From: Echinarachnius parma
Lineage: Eukaryota > Echinodermata > Echinoidea > Clypeasteroida > Echinarachniidae
Assembly (NCBI GenBank): GCA_037951105.1
Contig: JBAMJV010003104.1
Location: forward strand, 62,001-126,000
DNA: 64,000 nucleotides
Reading direction: 5' to 3'
Shown: piece after piece, positions 56,401-59,289 of the stretch
Layout: every line of letters starts with the position of its first letter
How positions within the stretch are numbered: the stretch's first letter is position 1
Made by a program: the position numbers and the translations under genes
Notes under the pieces: model-generated
Databases searched by the model: none
What the model saw: the letters and a program-made list of their open reading frames with translations, nothing else
What the model was told of the DNA's origin: nothing

Positions 56401-58434
56401 CAACTGAAAGCTGTTCAGACGTTTTGTAAAAGTGGACCTGTCCCTTTAAGAAAGAAAGAAGACGGAAGTAAAAAATACCAATACATTGAAGAGCAAATAC
56501 CCAAATATTGGGGGCGACTTGGTATGGAGGCGACCTGTCCAGACAATTAGGGGGCGACTTGGTAAGGAGGCGACTTTGTATAGGAGGCGAGTATGTAACG
56601 GGGGCGACCGGACGGGGGGCGACCCGACCAGTCACCGTCCAACTGCCCACGCTACGTCATTGTCTTGCAGTGGCACAGCTACGGGTTTCATGGGAGGGGG
56701 GCACATGCTCCCCCGTGCCCCCCTCCCCCAAATAATTTGTAAAAGCAATCAAACATAATCTCATCTGCCTCCAATAAATCGCGATACATGTGCCCCCCCC
56801 CCCCCCCCCCCCAATCACTTGCAGGGTACACCGCGCCACTGTTGTCTTGGTTACTCTGGGGGGACAAAATGTCAGACAAATTCCATTTATTTGTTTGCTA
56901 TCTATTCTATGCATTTATTATAATTTGTTACAAATTTAGAAAATTACTCAACCATGCACTGCACTAGACATGAGTCTAACACTCCTTGCTAACACAATTC
57001 GCAGCAACGGTGAACCACAGCAACAGGGAATGCAAGGGGCAAGTTATGCGGTCTGTTGTGAACTTGGCGTTACATTTTTACTGGCCTTACCCAGGCTCAA
57101 TTTGTTGTTTATTATGGCCACCAGAAACTAAATCCAAAGAATCGTCCATCAAATATGAAAATGTGGGGTTCAATCTTTGCATAGGGGACTGTAAATTGGT
57201 CTAAAAAAAAGAGAATTTCATACAAAAATACTCGGTCAATACGACCCAGCGAACACAGCGTAGCGTAGTCCCATAACAAGGGCAGGCCGCTGCGGCGGGC
57301 GGACTTGTCGATGCGAGGCCGCCCTGGAGCTTAGGGCACCGCGGCGCCACTGCACGGCATACGAACTAGGCTTGAAGCCACTCGCGATTAGGAGAGTTTT
57401 GAGCTTGAAAATGTACGTTTAAGAGTTCATGTCAACAAAATTTAACAGTTTGAGACTTACAAAACTCCAATTTAAGCGAACAGTTATTAATATTTTGTTT
57501 CAAGGCGAATTGATTGAAAATTAGACACACATCGACTTAGTCACTTACCAATAACGGCCGAGTGCGGAGGATGTCATACGAACTGGGCTTGAAGCCACTC
57601 GCGATTAGGAGAGTTTTGTGCTTGAAAATGTACGTTTAAGAGTTCATGTCAACAAAAAATTAACAGCTCGAGACTCACAAAACTCCAATTTAAGCGAACA
57701 GTTATTAAATATTTTGTTTCAAGGCGAATTGATTGAAAAATAGGCACAAATCGACTGTCGAGTGGGTTCGAGTGCGGAGGATATCACGTGACAAAATCTT
57801 GGCGACGAGGAAAAAAACCCACCAGAAGTATGACCTTTCAAAAATCAAATTATCTCCACAAATACTTTATTTCACGTAACAAAATTTACACATGATGCCC
57901 GTGAAGACCGTTTCTTCCCATTTTATTACTTTTTATTTAGAAAAAAATATTTAAAATGTCGAAAATTAAACAAAAATAAAAAGGGGTCGAGTTGTCCGAA
58001 GTCAGACCGGACCCCTACCAACTCGGGTTGGCCGAGTATGTAAGGGTCGTTGGCCGAGTTGGTAAGGGTCGAGTTATCCGTTGGCCGAGTTGTCCTGGAT
58101 TCCATACAATGTATGTGAATAAGAATCAGAGACAGAAGAACGTTTGTCATTCGGTCATTTTTGTTCACTGTGAAACAAAAATGTCAAAATTCATGAAATT
58201 TGATAAATAATGTCTCTACAAACGTTCTTCTGAACTAGGAAGTAGAAAGGAGTTACTGCTCTCACGGGGGCCCTCTCACGCACCCATGTGTGCTTTACAT
58301 TTACAACCATAATCAATCATCATAATATCAATCATTGAGCAATCACCTTCCGATTTTACAATTACATCCTCATCAAACTTACCCCCAAAATTAACCAAGA
58401 CTGCCAGCAAGATGAAAATCCCCTGTAGAACCAT
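9348..58434 (-). CDS. NCAM: NCAM/Fasciclin II-family cell adhesion molecule (whole spliced gene)
   Basis: A single-pass membrane adhesion protein assembled from 17 exons, 2541 coding nt, 846 residues. Order: signal peptide 1-17; Ig1 18-116 (C40/C101); Ig2 117-218 (C142/W160/C198); Ig3 219-323 (C242/W254/C298); Ig4 324-428 (C347/C410); Ig5 429-524 (C454/W466/C506); FN3-1 525-621; FN3-2 622-734; TM about 750-771; cytoplasmic tail to 846. Every junction is GT/AG and the phases agree throughout. Five Ig plus two FN3 plus TM, and the TM-proximal DVCCFCVNDCGLLM, match the NCAM family; human NCAM-140 has nearly the same length and a similar Cys-rich segment after its TM. By family knowledge it mediates homophilic adhesion at neural cell surfaces. 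N-glycosylation sequons include N135, N263, N451, N474, N507 and N613. Ig4 lacks the usual core Trp (F360 at that place). Exon boundaries are my reading and are not supported by transcripts; ortholog versus paralog status is not resolved. Confidence 0.
9498..10147. mobile_element. Inverted-repeat element (~650 bp) with a nested Tigger-like MITE
   Basis: Outer arms share AATTCTCATCAGTGG, ACTACCAGTAACCAGTT and AGATATTCTAATTG in inverse order. Inside, 9685-9865 is a second element with CAGTGGAACCTCGTTATA ends flanked by TA, as in pogo/Tigger-type elements. The whole lies in the intron before exon 17. Confidence 0.
10227..10413 (-). pseudogene. 3' end of a LINE reverse-transcriptase ORF
   Basis: Minus-strand frame reads SFFPDATRLWNALPSEI then STSLDIFKKEVAQVRLR and a stop at 10298-10296, the typical C-terminus of a non-LTR retrotransposon ORF2, followed by a (GAA)n tail. 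The rest of the LINE is missing (5' truncation). Confidence 0.
10425..13161. other. Intron 16 remainder
   Basis: No exon seen. Contains a G-rich strip (12534-12604) and SINE-like 3' sequence near 12830-13110 (CCTTCAGCAAGGTCCTT, GCGCTTTATAAATGCTATG). Confidence 0.
12534..12604 (+). repeat. G-rich strip able to form G-quadruplexes
   Basis: At least eight runs of three or more G within 70 bp, with a ~24-bp unit (GGGCGGGGCGAGGAGGGG) repeated. In the gene's transcript this strand is C-rich, so any quadruplex would be on the coding-strand DNA complement. Confidence 0.
13162..13233 (-). CDS. NCAM: NCAM-like exon 16: cytoplasmic tail
   Basis: Exon of 72 nt, phase 2-2 (residues 809-832 plus part of 833). 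PMFDEMEHEPSLNDRECEME is strongly acidic. Acceptor ATATAG, donor GTATGT. It is the only open, phase-matched exon between the TM exon and the terminal exon. Confidence 0.
13759..13941. mobile_element. MITE with TA-flanked ends
   Basis: Ends ACAGTCAAACCTGTC and its complement, flanked by TA, with GTGGCCAC blocks repeated inside. Resembles pogo/Tc1-type non-autonomous elements. Confidence 0.
14587..14902. mobile_element. MITE with a second MITE nested in it
   Basis: Outer inverted ends AAAGCCCAGTCC and the complement, with paired TGAAAATCGTC blocks. The inner element (14706-14811) has ends CATGGGCGTAG and CTACGCCCATG. Confidence 0.
15130..15216 (-). CDS. Candidate alternative exon: in-frame duplicate of the 3' part of exon 15
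   Basis: 87 nt with a TTTAG acceptor and a GTACGT donor, phase 2-2, so it could be added between exons 15 and 16 without a frame change. It encodes LLMFICVTCCRKTPSLTKE and EEIEMGEMED, a near copy of the inner Cys-rich segment. Against exon 15 I count six silent changes and four amino-acid changes over 28 codons, more silent change than expected for drifting DNA. It lacks the TM helix, so it cannot replace exon 15. It may be a real cassette or a recent relic. Confidence 0.
15332..15554 (-). CDS. NCAM: NCAM-like exon 15: transmembrane helix and Cys-rich inner segment
   Basis: Exon of 223 nt, phase 1 to 2 (residues 735-808). ATIVIVITVLVIFAAFLIIT is the membrane helix; it is followed by DVCCFCVNDCGLLM and FICVTCCGK, close to the NCAM membrane-proximal segment, where cysteines are palmitoylated in vertebrates (family knowledge). 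Acceptor AATAG, donor GTATGT. The rest is acidic (TKEEIEMGE). The 3' part is repeated at 15130-15216. Confidence 0.
15768..16142. repeat. Dispersed repeat, copy 1 (copy 2 at 60538-60932)
   Basis: Two direct copies of about 380 bp share GTAACATTGTCCAAATCCT, CTCATACCTTGTT, TTTGCTCATTACTCGGCC and TGTCAACAAAGTTAATAG. A fragment also occurs at 33785-33840. Non-coding; class unknown. Confidence 0.
16459..16666 (-). CDS. NCAM: NCAM-like exon 14: FN3-2, second half, and juxtamembrane stalk
   Basis: Exon of 208 nt, phase 0 to 1 (residues 666-734). HEIYGLNRGRYYHIELRAEN is the E/F strand region of FN3-2; GEPAKINVET is the G strand. The last residues lead to the membrane. Acceptor CAAAG, donor GTGAGT. 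The longest ORF here is in a wrong frame; the frame given is the only one that continues from exon 13. Confidence 0.
17019..17064. repeat. Perfect 21-bp-arm hairpin of KpnI/SmaI-like palindromes
   Basis: Two perfect inverted arms (17019-17039 and 17044-17064) with a 4-base spacer; each arm itself holds the palindrome GGTACCCCGGGGTACC. A related GGTACCCCAGGGTACC is at 17202-17217. Strong hairpin/cruciform potential. Confidence 0.
17396..18726. mobile_element. TTAA-type MITE split by a 780-bp element
   Basis: Outer MITE has TTAA ends and the family signature GATAGTTGAGT...TTGG. At 17434-18213 it is interrupted by an element with ends GGGCAATTCCACG and its complement, flanked by a 4-bp TTTA duplication (17430-17433, 18214-18217). 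Other copies of the outer MITE show the uninterrupted site. Confidence 0.
18955..19085 (-). pseudogene. Two tandem copies of the 3' end of exon 13
   Basis: Units of about 86 bp repeat the last ~35 nt of exon 13 (DIERYIIRYSQ), the GTAAAAG donor and adjoining intron. Copies lie at 19041-19085 and 18955-19000; a weaker one is at 17268-17307. Each brings an extra splice donor downstream of the real one. Confidence 0.
19134..19264 (-). CDS. NCAM: NCAM-like exon 13: FN3-2, first half
   Basis: Exon of 131 nt, phase 1 to 0 (residues 622-665). RPDPPSIISRP then DLKWEAPIDDGG and IERYIIRYSQ are FN3 A to C' strands. Acceptor TTGCAG, donor GTAAAAG. Its last ~35 nt with the donor are repeated at 19041-19085 and 18955-19000. 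Confidence 0.
20166..20288 (-). CDS. NCAM: NCAM-like exon 12: FN3-1, second half
   Basis: Phase 1-1 exon of 123 nt (residues 581-621). LLTGLSAQSIYVVRVAAKNE is the typical E/F strand region of FN3, followed by the G strand. N613-R-T is a sequon. Acceptor TTTCAG, donor GTAAGT. Confidence 0.
20397..20652. mobile_element. MITE with ~35-bp inverted ends
   Basis: TGTGACTGGCTATAGCA and CCCGGCACTTGTCGG at the left pair with their complements at the right. Non-coding; in the intron between exons 12 and 11. Confidence 0.
20756..20900 (-). pseudogene. LINE ORF2 C-terminal fragment
   Basis: Minus-strand reading ALRIWNSLPDSVVRNISING resembles the end of LINE ORF2 (the WNSLP motif), of a different family from 10227-10413. 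Frameshifts lie upstream. It sits in the intron between exons 12 and 11. Confidence 0.
21248..21344 (-). pseudogene. Decayed copy of the six-cysteine cassette exon
   Basis: Aligns with the 3' two thirds of the exon at 21411-21563, sharing YCDD, QICC, FS and RKLCVN. It is open over that length and keeps an ACAG acceptor and a GTGAGT donor, but a 5-nt length change near the end puts its donor in phase 2, so it would break the frame if spliced to exon 12. Confidence 0.
21411..21563 (-). CDS. Candidate cassette exon: six-cysteine insert in FN3-1
   Basis: A 153-nt open stretch with a CCAG acceptor and a GTGAGT donor, phase 1-1, lying between exons 11 and 12. In the phase set by exon 11 it encodes 51 residues with no stop and six cysteines spaced C-X14-C-X3-C-X6-CC-X7-C (for example ECFNYCDDANQICCPF). 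Skipping it gives a normal FN3 domain, so if used it would be an optional insert in a loop of FN3-1. A diverged copy lies at 21248-21344, and conserved codons between the two suggest past selection. I do not recognise the domain. It could instead be a captured or dead exon; the acceptor has only a modest pyrimidine tract. Confidence 0.
21651..22290 (+). repeat. Dispersed repeat rich in TGACCTTTGACC units
   Basis: Begins near GACTGCGCGCAGTCGAAAA and ends with GGACGGACGG, ATAATGCCTCCGGCC. It contains imperfect ~110-bp internal units. The same family is at 61490-62222, with fragments at 19430-19500, 31340-31440 and 54590-54700. Confidence 0.
22895..23062 (-). CDS. NCAM: NCAM-like exon 11: FN3-1, first half
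   Basis: Phase 1-1 exon of 168 nt (residues 525-580). MSIRFRPPLDDGGLRVLGYA is a standard fibronectin III B/C strand region; the exon ends in NYEN before the E strand. Acceptor TTACAG, donor GTAGGT. Splicing to exon 12 gives an uninterrupted FN3 fold; the cassette at 21411-21563 could be inserted here without changing frame. Confidence 0.
23292..23784. mobile_element. hAT-like MITE with an 8-bp target duplication and a long poly(A)
   Basis: Ends TAGTGCTGTAAC and GTTACAGCACTA, flanked by the perfect 8-bp repeat ATATACCT (23284-23291 and 23785-23792). The interior has GATCGGATCGG repeats, an A tract of about 50 nt (23383-23434) and a T tract. The 8-bp duplication is typical of hAT elements. Confidence 0.
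23860..24440. repeat. (ATC/ATT)n microsatellites flanking a SINE
   Basis: Trinucleotide runs at about 23860-24015 and 24245-24440. Long ORFs here are low-complexity only. Confidence 0.
24030..24245 (+). mobile_element. tRNA-derived SINE with an ATT tail
   Basis: Has a pol III B box (GGTTCGATTCC), a conserved core-like CCTTCAGCAAGACACTTTAT and a 3' tail of ATT repeats. The 5' A-box side is degraded. The tail probably seeded the following microsatellite. Confidence 0.
24464..24557 (-). CDS. NCAM: NCAM-like exon 10: Ig5, second half
   Basis: Short exon of 94 nt, phase 0 to 1 (residues 494-524). INPTLNDFGAYFCNGS supplies C506 and a sequon at N507. Acceptor CCTAG, donor GTAAGT. An (ATC/ATT)n-rich stretch and a SINE lie just past the donor. 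Confidence 0.
25284..25477 (-). CDS. NCAM: NCAM-like exon 9: Ig5, first half
   Basis: Exon of 194 nt, phase 1 to 0 (residues 429-493). WEGNPTNLTCTFQGYPNP (C454) and ITWYKNTQ (W466) are strands B and C of Ig5. Sequons at N451 and N474. Acceptor GCTAG, donor GTAAGC after the Thr codon at residue 493. Confidence 0.
26135..26877. mobile_element. Mariner-like MITE, 743 bp
   Basis: Ends CAGGGTGTTTATAAAAAAG and the complement, flanked by TA, with arms of over 100 bp around GGAACCCAACTTCCACC. No transposase ORF. Confidence 0.
26948..27022 (-). pseudogene. Copy of the 3' end of exon 8 with its donor
   Basis: Repeats the last ~40 nt of exon 8 (DHILNVR region), the GTAAGT donor and adjoining intron nearly unchanged, then breaks off into a sequence that also occurs at 25720-25820. 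No acceptor or 5' part is present. Confidence 0.
27169..27325 (-). CDS. NCAM: NCAM-like exon 8: Ig4, second half
   Basis: Exon of 157 nt, phase 0 to 1 (residues 377-428). LTLTISNVQREQEGIWTCYG gives the F-strand Cys C410. Acceptor AATAG, donor GTAAGT. It has two damaged copies: one upstream, split by a MITE (27418-27727), and one downstream covering only its 3' end (26948-27022). Confidence 0.
27418..27727 (-). pseudogene. Copy of exon 8 interrupted by a MITE
   Basis: The two flanks (27681-27727 and 27418-27470) together match exon 8 and its acceptor, but with stops and with the WTC motif changed. A 210-bp inverted-repeat element sits between them at a TA site. Confidence 0.
27471..27680. mobile_element. 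MITE inside the damaged exon 8 copy
   Basis: About 40-bp inverted ends (AAGCCCTCCACACACAGAG). Removing it and one TA restores continuity with exon 8 sequence. A fragment of the same family lies at 31490-31535. Confidence 0.
28214..28412 (-). CDS. NCAM: NCAM-like exon 7: end of Ig3 and first half of Ig4
   Basis: Exon of 199 nt, phase 2 to 0 (residues 310-376). It starts with the G strand of Ig3 (SILLNVLVPP), then Ig4 with TATFECANTNPG (C347). Where a Trp is expected in strand C there is LSFRRDG (F360). Acceptor CTACAG, donor GTTGG, which is weaker than the others. Confidence 0.
28441..28954. mobile_element. TTAA-type MITE, intron before exon 7
   Basis: Ends TTAAAGGGGTAGTTCAG and ACTACCTCTTTAA. 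Related copies: 33187-33777, 34059-34601, 53307-53864, the split copy 17396-18726, and a copy broken up within 51471-53160. Confidence 0.
28955..30317. other. Intron 6 upstream part: inverted and tandem repeats
   Basis: 29513-30225 is bounded by ATATTGCCCTCG blocks in inverse orientation. Inside, three direct units of about 86 bp (from 29580) share TTGCCCGCTCAG and AGTAAACCAATGGAC. No coding sequence apart from exon 6. Confidence 0.
30318..30591 (-). CDS. NCAM: NCAM-like exon 6: Ig3 in a single exon
   Basis: Phase 1-2 exon of 274 nt (residues 219-309 plus part of 310). It contains almost a whole Ig domain: VPPTWRVLPQNRDG, LQCLADGNP (C242), VTWVD (W254), YNIECTVSND (C298). N263-L-T is a sequon. 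The G strand continues in exon 7. The other four Ig domains here are split between B/C and F strands, so this exon looks like one that lost its central intron. Three truncated copies of its 5' half follow upstream (30687-31209). Confidence 0.
30650..31260 (-). pseudogene. Array of three truncated copies of exon 6
   Basis: Three units of about 200 bp hold the acceptor and the 5' half of the Ig3 exon (starts at 30801, 30999 and 31209), each followed by the same intron-like sequence. All stop after TLVDP, so strand C Trp is replaced by Leu and the second half of the domain is absent. The middle copy has also lost its B-strand Cys (LQFVADG). The unit sequences grade away from the real exon, as expected from successive tandem duplication. 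Confidence 0.
31746..31883 (-). CDS. NCAM: NCAM-like exon 5: Ig2, second half
   Basis: Phase 1-1 exon of 138 nt (residues 173-218). EEDEGTYTCTAYY supplies the F-strand Cys (C198), followed by a G strand ending in INVIVQ. Acceptor TATAG, donor GTATAT. No long ORF marks it; it was found by matching the expected second half of Ig2 and the phase. Confidence 0.
31969..32505. mobile_element. hAT-like element remnant with 8-bp duplication
   Basis: Flanked by the perfect 8-bp repeat AATTCTTA (31961-31968 and 32506-32513). Ends CTAAGGCTGAGTCGG and a partly matching complement; interior has repeated CGGTTCCG/GACCGG motifs. Confidence 0.
32726..33183. mobile_element. Second TTAA-type MITE family, copy 1
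   Basis: Ends TTAAAGGAACTACAGCG and AGGTCCTTTAA. A second, about 95% similar copy by eye is at 50919-51364, and an inverted partial copy is at 50340-50619. Confidence 0.
33187..33777. mobile_element. TTAA-type MITE
   Basis: Ends TTAAAGGATAGTTGAG and CTCAACTATCCCTTTAA. It abuts the preceding element with only three bases between their TTAA sites. Confidence 0.
33872..34637. mobile_element. Element with a TTAA MITE nested inside
   Basis: Outer ends TAAGGATGTAGTG and a similar complement near TTACTACAACCCTA, flanked by a near 8-bp duplication (CTATATAG / ATATATAG), suggesting a hAT-like remnant. Nested at 34059-34601 is a TTAA-type MITE. Confidence 0.
35305..36093 (+). pseudogene. LINE ORF1 (coiled coil plus RNA-binding) with one internal stop
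   Basis: Reads 147 codons, a TGA at 35746-35748, then the same frame continues to 36093 (about 262 codons). The first part has a heptad-rich coiled coil (residues ~30-110) and then LEQYSRRNNIRVLGI, the RNA-binding region of L1/CR1-type ORF1 proteins. The part after the stop continues that fold (RPIIVKFTSYKPK, LTAANAK-like). One base change explains the stop (CGA to TGA, a CpG transition), so this copy is fairly young but dead. Confidence 0.
36356..37204 (+). pseudogene. LINE ORF2 endonuclease domain, no reverse transcriptase
   Basis: 282 residues of an apurinic-like endonuclease: HINCRSLNSN, TETWL, GGGVGVYV, GVIYRPP, GDYNINLL, SDHLPIYF. The ORF stops right after the endonuclease and only ~300 bp later the element ends in (GAACTT)n, so the whole reverse-transcriptase region is missing, most likely by internal deletion. 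The tail type and domain order suggest the CR1/L2 group. It lies in intron 4 in the opposite direction to the host gene. Confidence 0.
37205..37517 (+). mobile_element. LINE 3' end with GAACTT tail
   Basis: AT-rich 3' part ending in AATAAACTGAACTTGAACTT repeats (37489-37514), the microsatellite tail typical of CR1/L2-like LINEs. It completes the element begun near 35.3 kb. Confidence 0.
37518..39540. other. Intron 4, proximal part
   Basis: No exon seen. CpG- and CA-containing stretch at 38200-38420 with GTGCGTGC / GCACGCAC pairs, otherwise AT-rich sequence without a recognised family. Confidence 0.
39541..39708 (-). CDS. NCAM: NCAM-like exon 4: Ig2, first half
   Basis: Phase 1-1 exon of 168 nt (residues 117-172). 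TIECTF (C142) and VSWQK (W160) are the B and C strands of Ig2. N135-T-T is a glycosylation sequon. Acceptor CTACAG, donor GTAAGT. The next intron (39540 to 31884) is about 7.7 kb and holds a LINE and several MITEs. Confidence 0.
40004..40070 (-). pseudogene. Decayed copy of the 3' half of exon 3
   Basis: Matches exon 3 from the GGNYACKV region to the end of the G strand (reads NYSCKVNRQQAF then TRNVIV). The 5' half is missing and the donor is lost, so it cannot act as an exon as it stands. Confidence 0.
40200..40364 (-). CDS. NCAM: NCAM-like exon 3: Ig1, second half
   Basis: Phase 1-1 exon of 165 nt (residues 62-116). It has the F-strand motif LTDGGNYACKV with C101, which pairs with C40 of exon 2. 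Acceptor CTCTCAG, donor GTAAG. A partial copy of its 3' half lies at 40004-40070. Confidence 0.
40882..41013 (-). CDS. NCAM: NCAM-like exon 2: Ig1, first half
   Basis: Phase 1-1 exon of 132 nt (residues 18-61) with acceptor CACAG and donor GTAAGT. It carries the B-strand Cys (LYTC, C40) and the C-strand Trp (W53) of Ig1. Two decayed copies of this exon lie just upstream in intron 1 (41283-41333 and 41437-41534). Confidence 0.
41283..41534 (-). pseudogene. Two decayed copies of exon 2 in intron 1
   Basis: Copy A (41283-41333) keeps the acceptor and the first ~50 nt of exon 2 (DYLIVQP, then frame drift). Copy B (41437-41534) spans much of exon 2, including the GLYTC region, now disrupted by stops and small indels. 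Both read in the direction of the gene, upstream of the real exon. Confidence 0.
41535..45055. other. Intron 1, 3' part
   Basis: No exon seen. Holds a SINE-like tail with ATT repeats near 42860-42920, ~37-bp units (ACTATCTTGGGTGAAAG) at 43020-43090, a foldback at 43336-43507, ATT microsatellites near 43550-43670, and a short palindrome at 44528-44553 (AAATGGTTCAC...). Confidence 0.
43336..43507. mobile_element. Foldback element with a long hairpin
   Basis: AGCAAATAATCACC at the left and its approximate complement at the right enclose a hairpin whose stem includes TCCTCAGCGATCTG / CAGATCGCCTCGGA and TATCTTTCC / GGAAAGATA. Non-coding. Confidence 0.
45065..46449 (+). repeat. Left terminal inverted repeat of the 13-kb element
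   Basis: Starts with repeated CAACTCGGCCAACG motifs, then contains two ~220-bp direct subunits (about 45385-45580 and 45590-45800, sharing TAAACGTACATTTTCAAGC). A 72-codon ORF is open in both arms but shows no recognisable domain. Confidence 0.
46450..47860. other. Interior of the 13-kb element, left part
   Basis: A ~170-bp block (46430-46620) is repeated at 46840-47010. 47110-47420 is a GTGGCGGATCTACGGGG-type dispersed repeat with poly-G/poly-C runs and three short direct units (CACTTACGGGGGTTCAAA). Confidence 0.
47858..48371. mobile_element. Mariner-like MITE, 514 bp, almost fully palindromic
   Basis: Ends CAGGGTGGTCCCAAAGAAC and the approximate complement, right TA intact. Arms of about 170 bp pair (AGTAACAAAATAAT, CTGAGTGACACCATGTCAGG). 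Inside the 13-kb element. Confidence 0.
48473..49340 (+). other. Pair of similar AG/GT-bounded segments, possible non-coding exons
   Basis: 48473-48625 and 49224-49340 are diverged copies (shared GGCCTTCATC, GACTTGTCTGACTG-like and GATCATC blocks). Each starts after AG and ends at a GT donor-like site (GTAAGT, GTGAGT). No long ORF. They could be exons of a non-coding transcript carried by the 13-kb element, or repeats that only look like exons. Confidence 0.
49015..49195. mobile_element. tRNA-related inverted-repeat element (remnant)
   Basis: Minus-strand TAGCTCAGTCGGGAGAGC (A box-like) with TTCAAATCC (B box-like) faces a plus-strand GGGTTTGAATCCC. Outer parts AAAGAAAAT / ATTTTCTTT are inverted. 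Same type as 59056-59289 and 63069-63424. Confidence 0.
50919..51364. mobile_element. Second TTAA-type MITE family, copy 2
   Basis: Near copy of 32726-33183 in the same orientation with intact TTAA sites. The inverted partial copy at 50340-50619 lies just upstream. Confidence 0.
51471..53160. mobile_element. TTAA-type MITE broken up by other repeats
   Basis: MITE segments at 51471-51606, 52490-52570 and 52800-53160 are separated by a GCTCATCCGGCCCGAAGGG element (51607-52480) made of three or four ~195-bp units (TTCTCGACCGATTTTGA), and by a poly-G-rich repeat (52575-52800). Confidence 0.
53307..53864. mobile_element. TTAA-type MITE
   Basis: Ends TTAAAGGGATAGTTGAG and CTCAACTATCCCTTTAA; otherwise like 33187-33777. 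Within the 13-kb element. Confidence 0.
53865..56630. other. Interior of the 13-kb element, right part
   Basis: 54158-54436 is a MITE with CCACACTAACTTTT ends. 54590-54800 has the TCTCCAGAACCGGTTGACAG dispersed repeat. CA/GT and poly-G/C runs lie at 55215-55260, 55425-55440 and 55645-55675. 55815-56450 ends in inverted AGTGGA...CCTGTCCCTTTAA-like sequence. 56510-56620 has short GGGGGCGAC units. No transposase or other gene seen. Confidence 0.
56631..58102 (-). repeat. Right terminal inverted repeat of the 13-kb element
   Basis: Inverse of the left arm. It differs mainly by an insertion near 56730-56815 around a poly-C run and scattered single-base changes, which suggests recent insertion or arm homogenisation. 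Confidence 0.
58112..58382. other. Intron 1, 5' end
   Basis: Unique-looking sequence between the 13-kb element and the exon 1 donor, with no exon seen. Confidence 0.
58383..58434 (-). CDS. NCAM: NCAM-like exon 1: signal peptide
   Basis: ATG at 58434 opens MVLQGIFILLAVLVNFG, a classic short hydrophobic signal peptide, and the exon ends in phase 1 at a GTAAGT donor. The leftover G joins AT of the exon at 41013 to give Asp, so the two fit exactly. I chose this start because no other hydrophobic leader in the right phase lies upstream of Ig1, and because TATA, CCAAT and CRE motifs lie just upstream. The first intron is 17.4 kb. Too short to be found as a stand-alone ORF. Confidence 0.
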
Positions 58435-58537
58435 CGTAACAGATCACGTCAAAATTATCCTAGCGCCAAAACTAAACGAAATTTGTAGAAAATCAACCCT
58501 TTCGGAGTAGTATTATTGTCGCATTTTCCTCGTTGAC

Positions 58538-58545
58538 TATATATA
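58538..58545 (-). promoter_or_regulatory. TATA-like box upstream of exon 1
   Basis: TATATATA about 104 bp upstream of the exon 1 ATG. If used, transcription would start about 30 bp nearer the ATG, leaving a 5' UTR of roughly 70-80 nt. An upstream non-coding exon is not excluded. Confidence 0.
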
Positions 58546-58776
58546 TACTGCACGGCATAATACGCTTTTTGGACAATATACCACAGGTACAAAATGATGC
58601 GAGCGTGAGCGATTCGTAGTGGTGTACGGTATACGGAGCAGATTTTACCCCTTTCATCCAACGGAGTTTTCACTCCCGTTGAAAAACGGTTCGCCTTTTG
58701 TGGTTGTTGTTGTTGTTTTTCTCATCGACCGCTTTTGTTCGGAGCCGCTGGAATGTGAAACGAGGAACAGTGAATC

Positions 58777-58797
58777 ATTGGGTGCAAAATGACGTCA
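58777..58797 (-). promoter_or_regulatory. CRE (TGACGTCA) and CCAAT motifs
   Basis: A perfect palindromic CRE at 58790-58797 and a minus-strand CCAAT at 58781-58777, about 240 bp upstream of the TATA-like box. These sites bind CREB/ATF and NF-Y proteins in animals (general knowledge). Their use here is inferred from position only. Confidence 0.
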
Positions 58798-59055
58798 TGC
58801 TGATGAAAAAGATTGCCCTAACTCCCCAACTGCGAAACTGGGGGAAGGAAGCTAGAGGTTGGGTGGTGGCCCTTTGGGAAACGCCCTTCTATTTTTACAC
58901 GTTATCGCACCAAGCGGTTCCAAGATAAGGAAATGGGACATGGTAGCTTATCAGATTGAAGCTGTGACAATAAAAATCCCTTTTTTTGAATATGAAGAAC
59001 GCCAACATAATTGTTTCCCTTCTCTTGATATATGTATTCGAATTTAATTCAAGCA

Positions 59056-59289
59056 TATTATAGAGAAACTGACCAGAAACGTGATTAAAAGAGGGCAAAG
59101 AAAATGGGATTCCCGCAGGATTCGAACCCGAGACCTCCGGATTGCTAGACCGTGCTCTCCAGGGACGAGCACCGTACTAGGGTTATTTCTATAGCTCAGT
59201 CGGTAAGAGCACCGGTCTAGCAATCTGGGAGATCTCGGGTTCGAATCCTGTTGGAATCCCATTTTCTTTGCCCTCTTTTAATCACTCTA
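59056..59289. mobile_element. Foldback element with tRNA-like arms, right end truncated
   Basis: Left TIR AGAGAAACTGACCAG, then a minus-strand tRNA-like region (B box GGATTCGAACCC) and a plus-strand tRNA-like region (TAGCTCAGTCGGTAAGAGC, GGGTTCGAATCC). The right TIR is missing where the next element begins. The tRNA-like parts lack paired acceptor stems. Confidence 0.

Larger units (their letters stand above)
45065..58102. mobile_element. 13-kb element with ~1.4-kb terminal inverted repeats
   Basis: Left arm 45065-46449 and right arm 56631-58102 are inverted copies, nearly identical by eye apart from an ~80-bp indel and homopolymer changes. The element is flanked by a perfect 9-bp direct repeat CATACAATG (45056-45064 and 58103-58111). 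The ends read GGTGCCGGACAACTCGG and GAATCCAGGACAACTCGG. A 9-bp duplication with very long arms recalls Mutator-like elements, but I see no transposase in the ~10-kb interior, which is mostly other repeats. It fills most of intron 1. An alternative is a foldback element or an inverted segmental duplication. Confidence 0.

Noticed and set aside
45065-58102. A Maverick/Polinton virus-like element
   Set aside because: No polymerase B, integrase, ATPase or capsid-like ORF is visible, and a 9-bp target duplication does not fit the 6-bp one expected.
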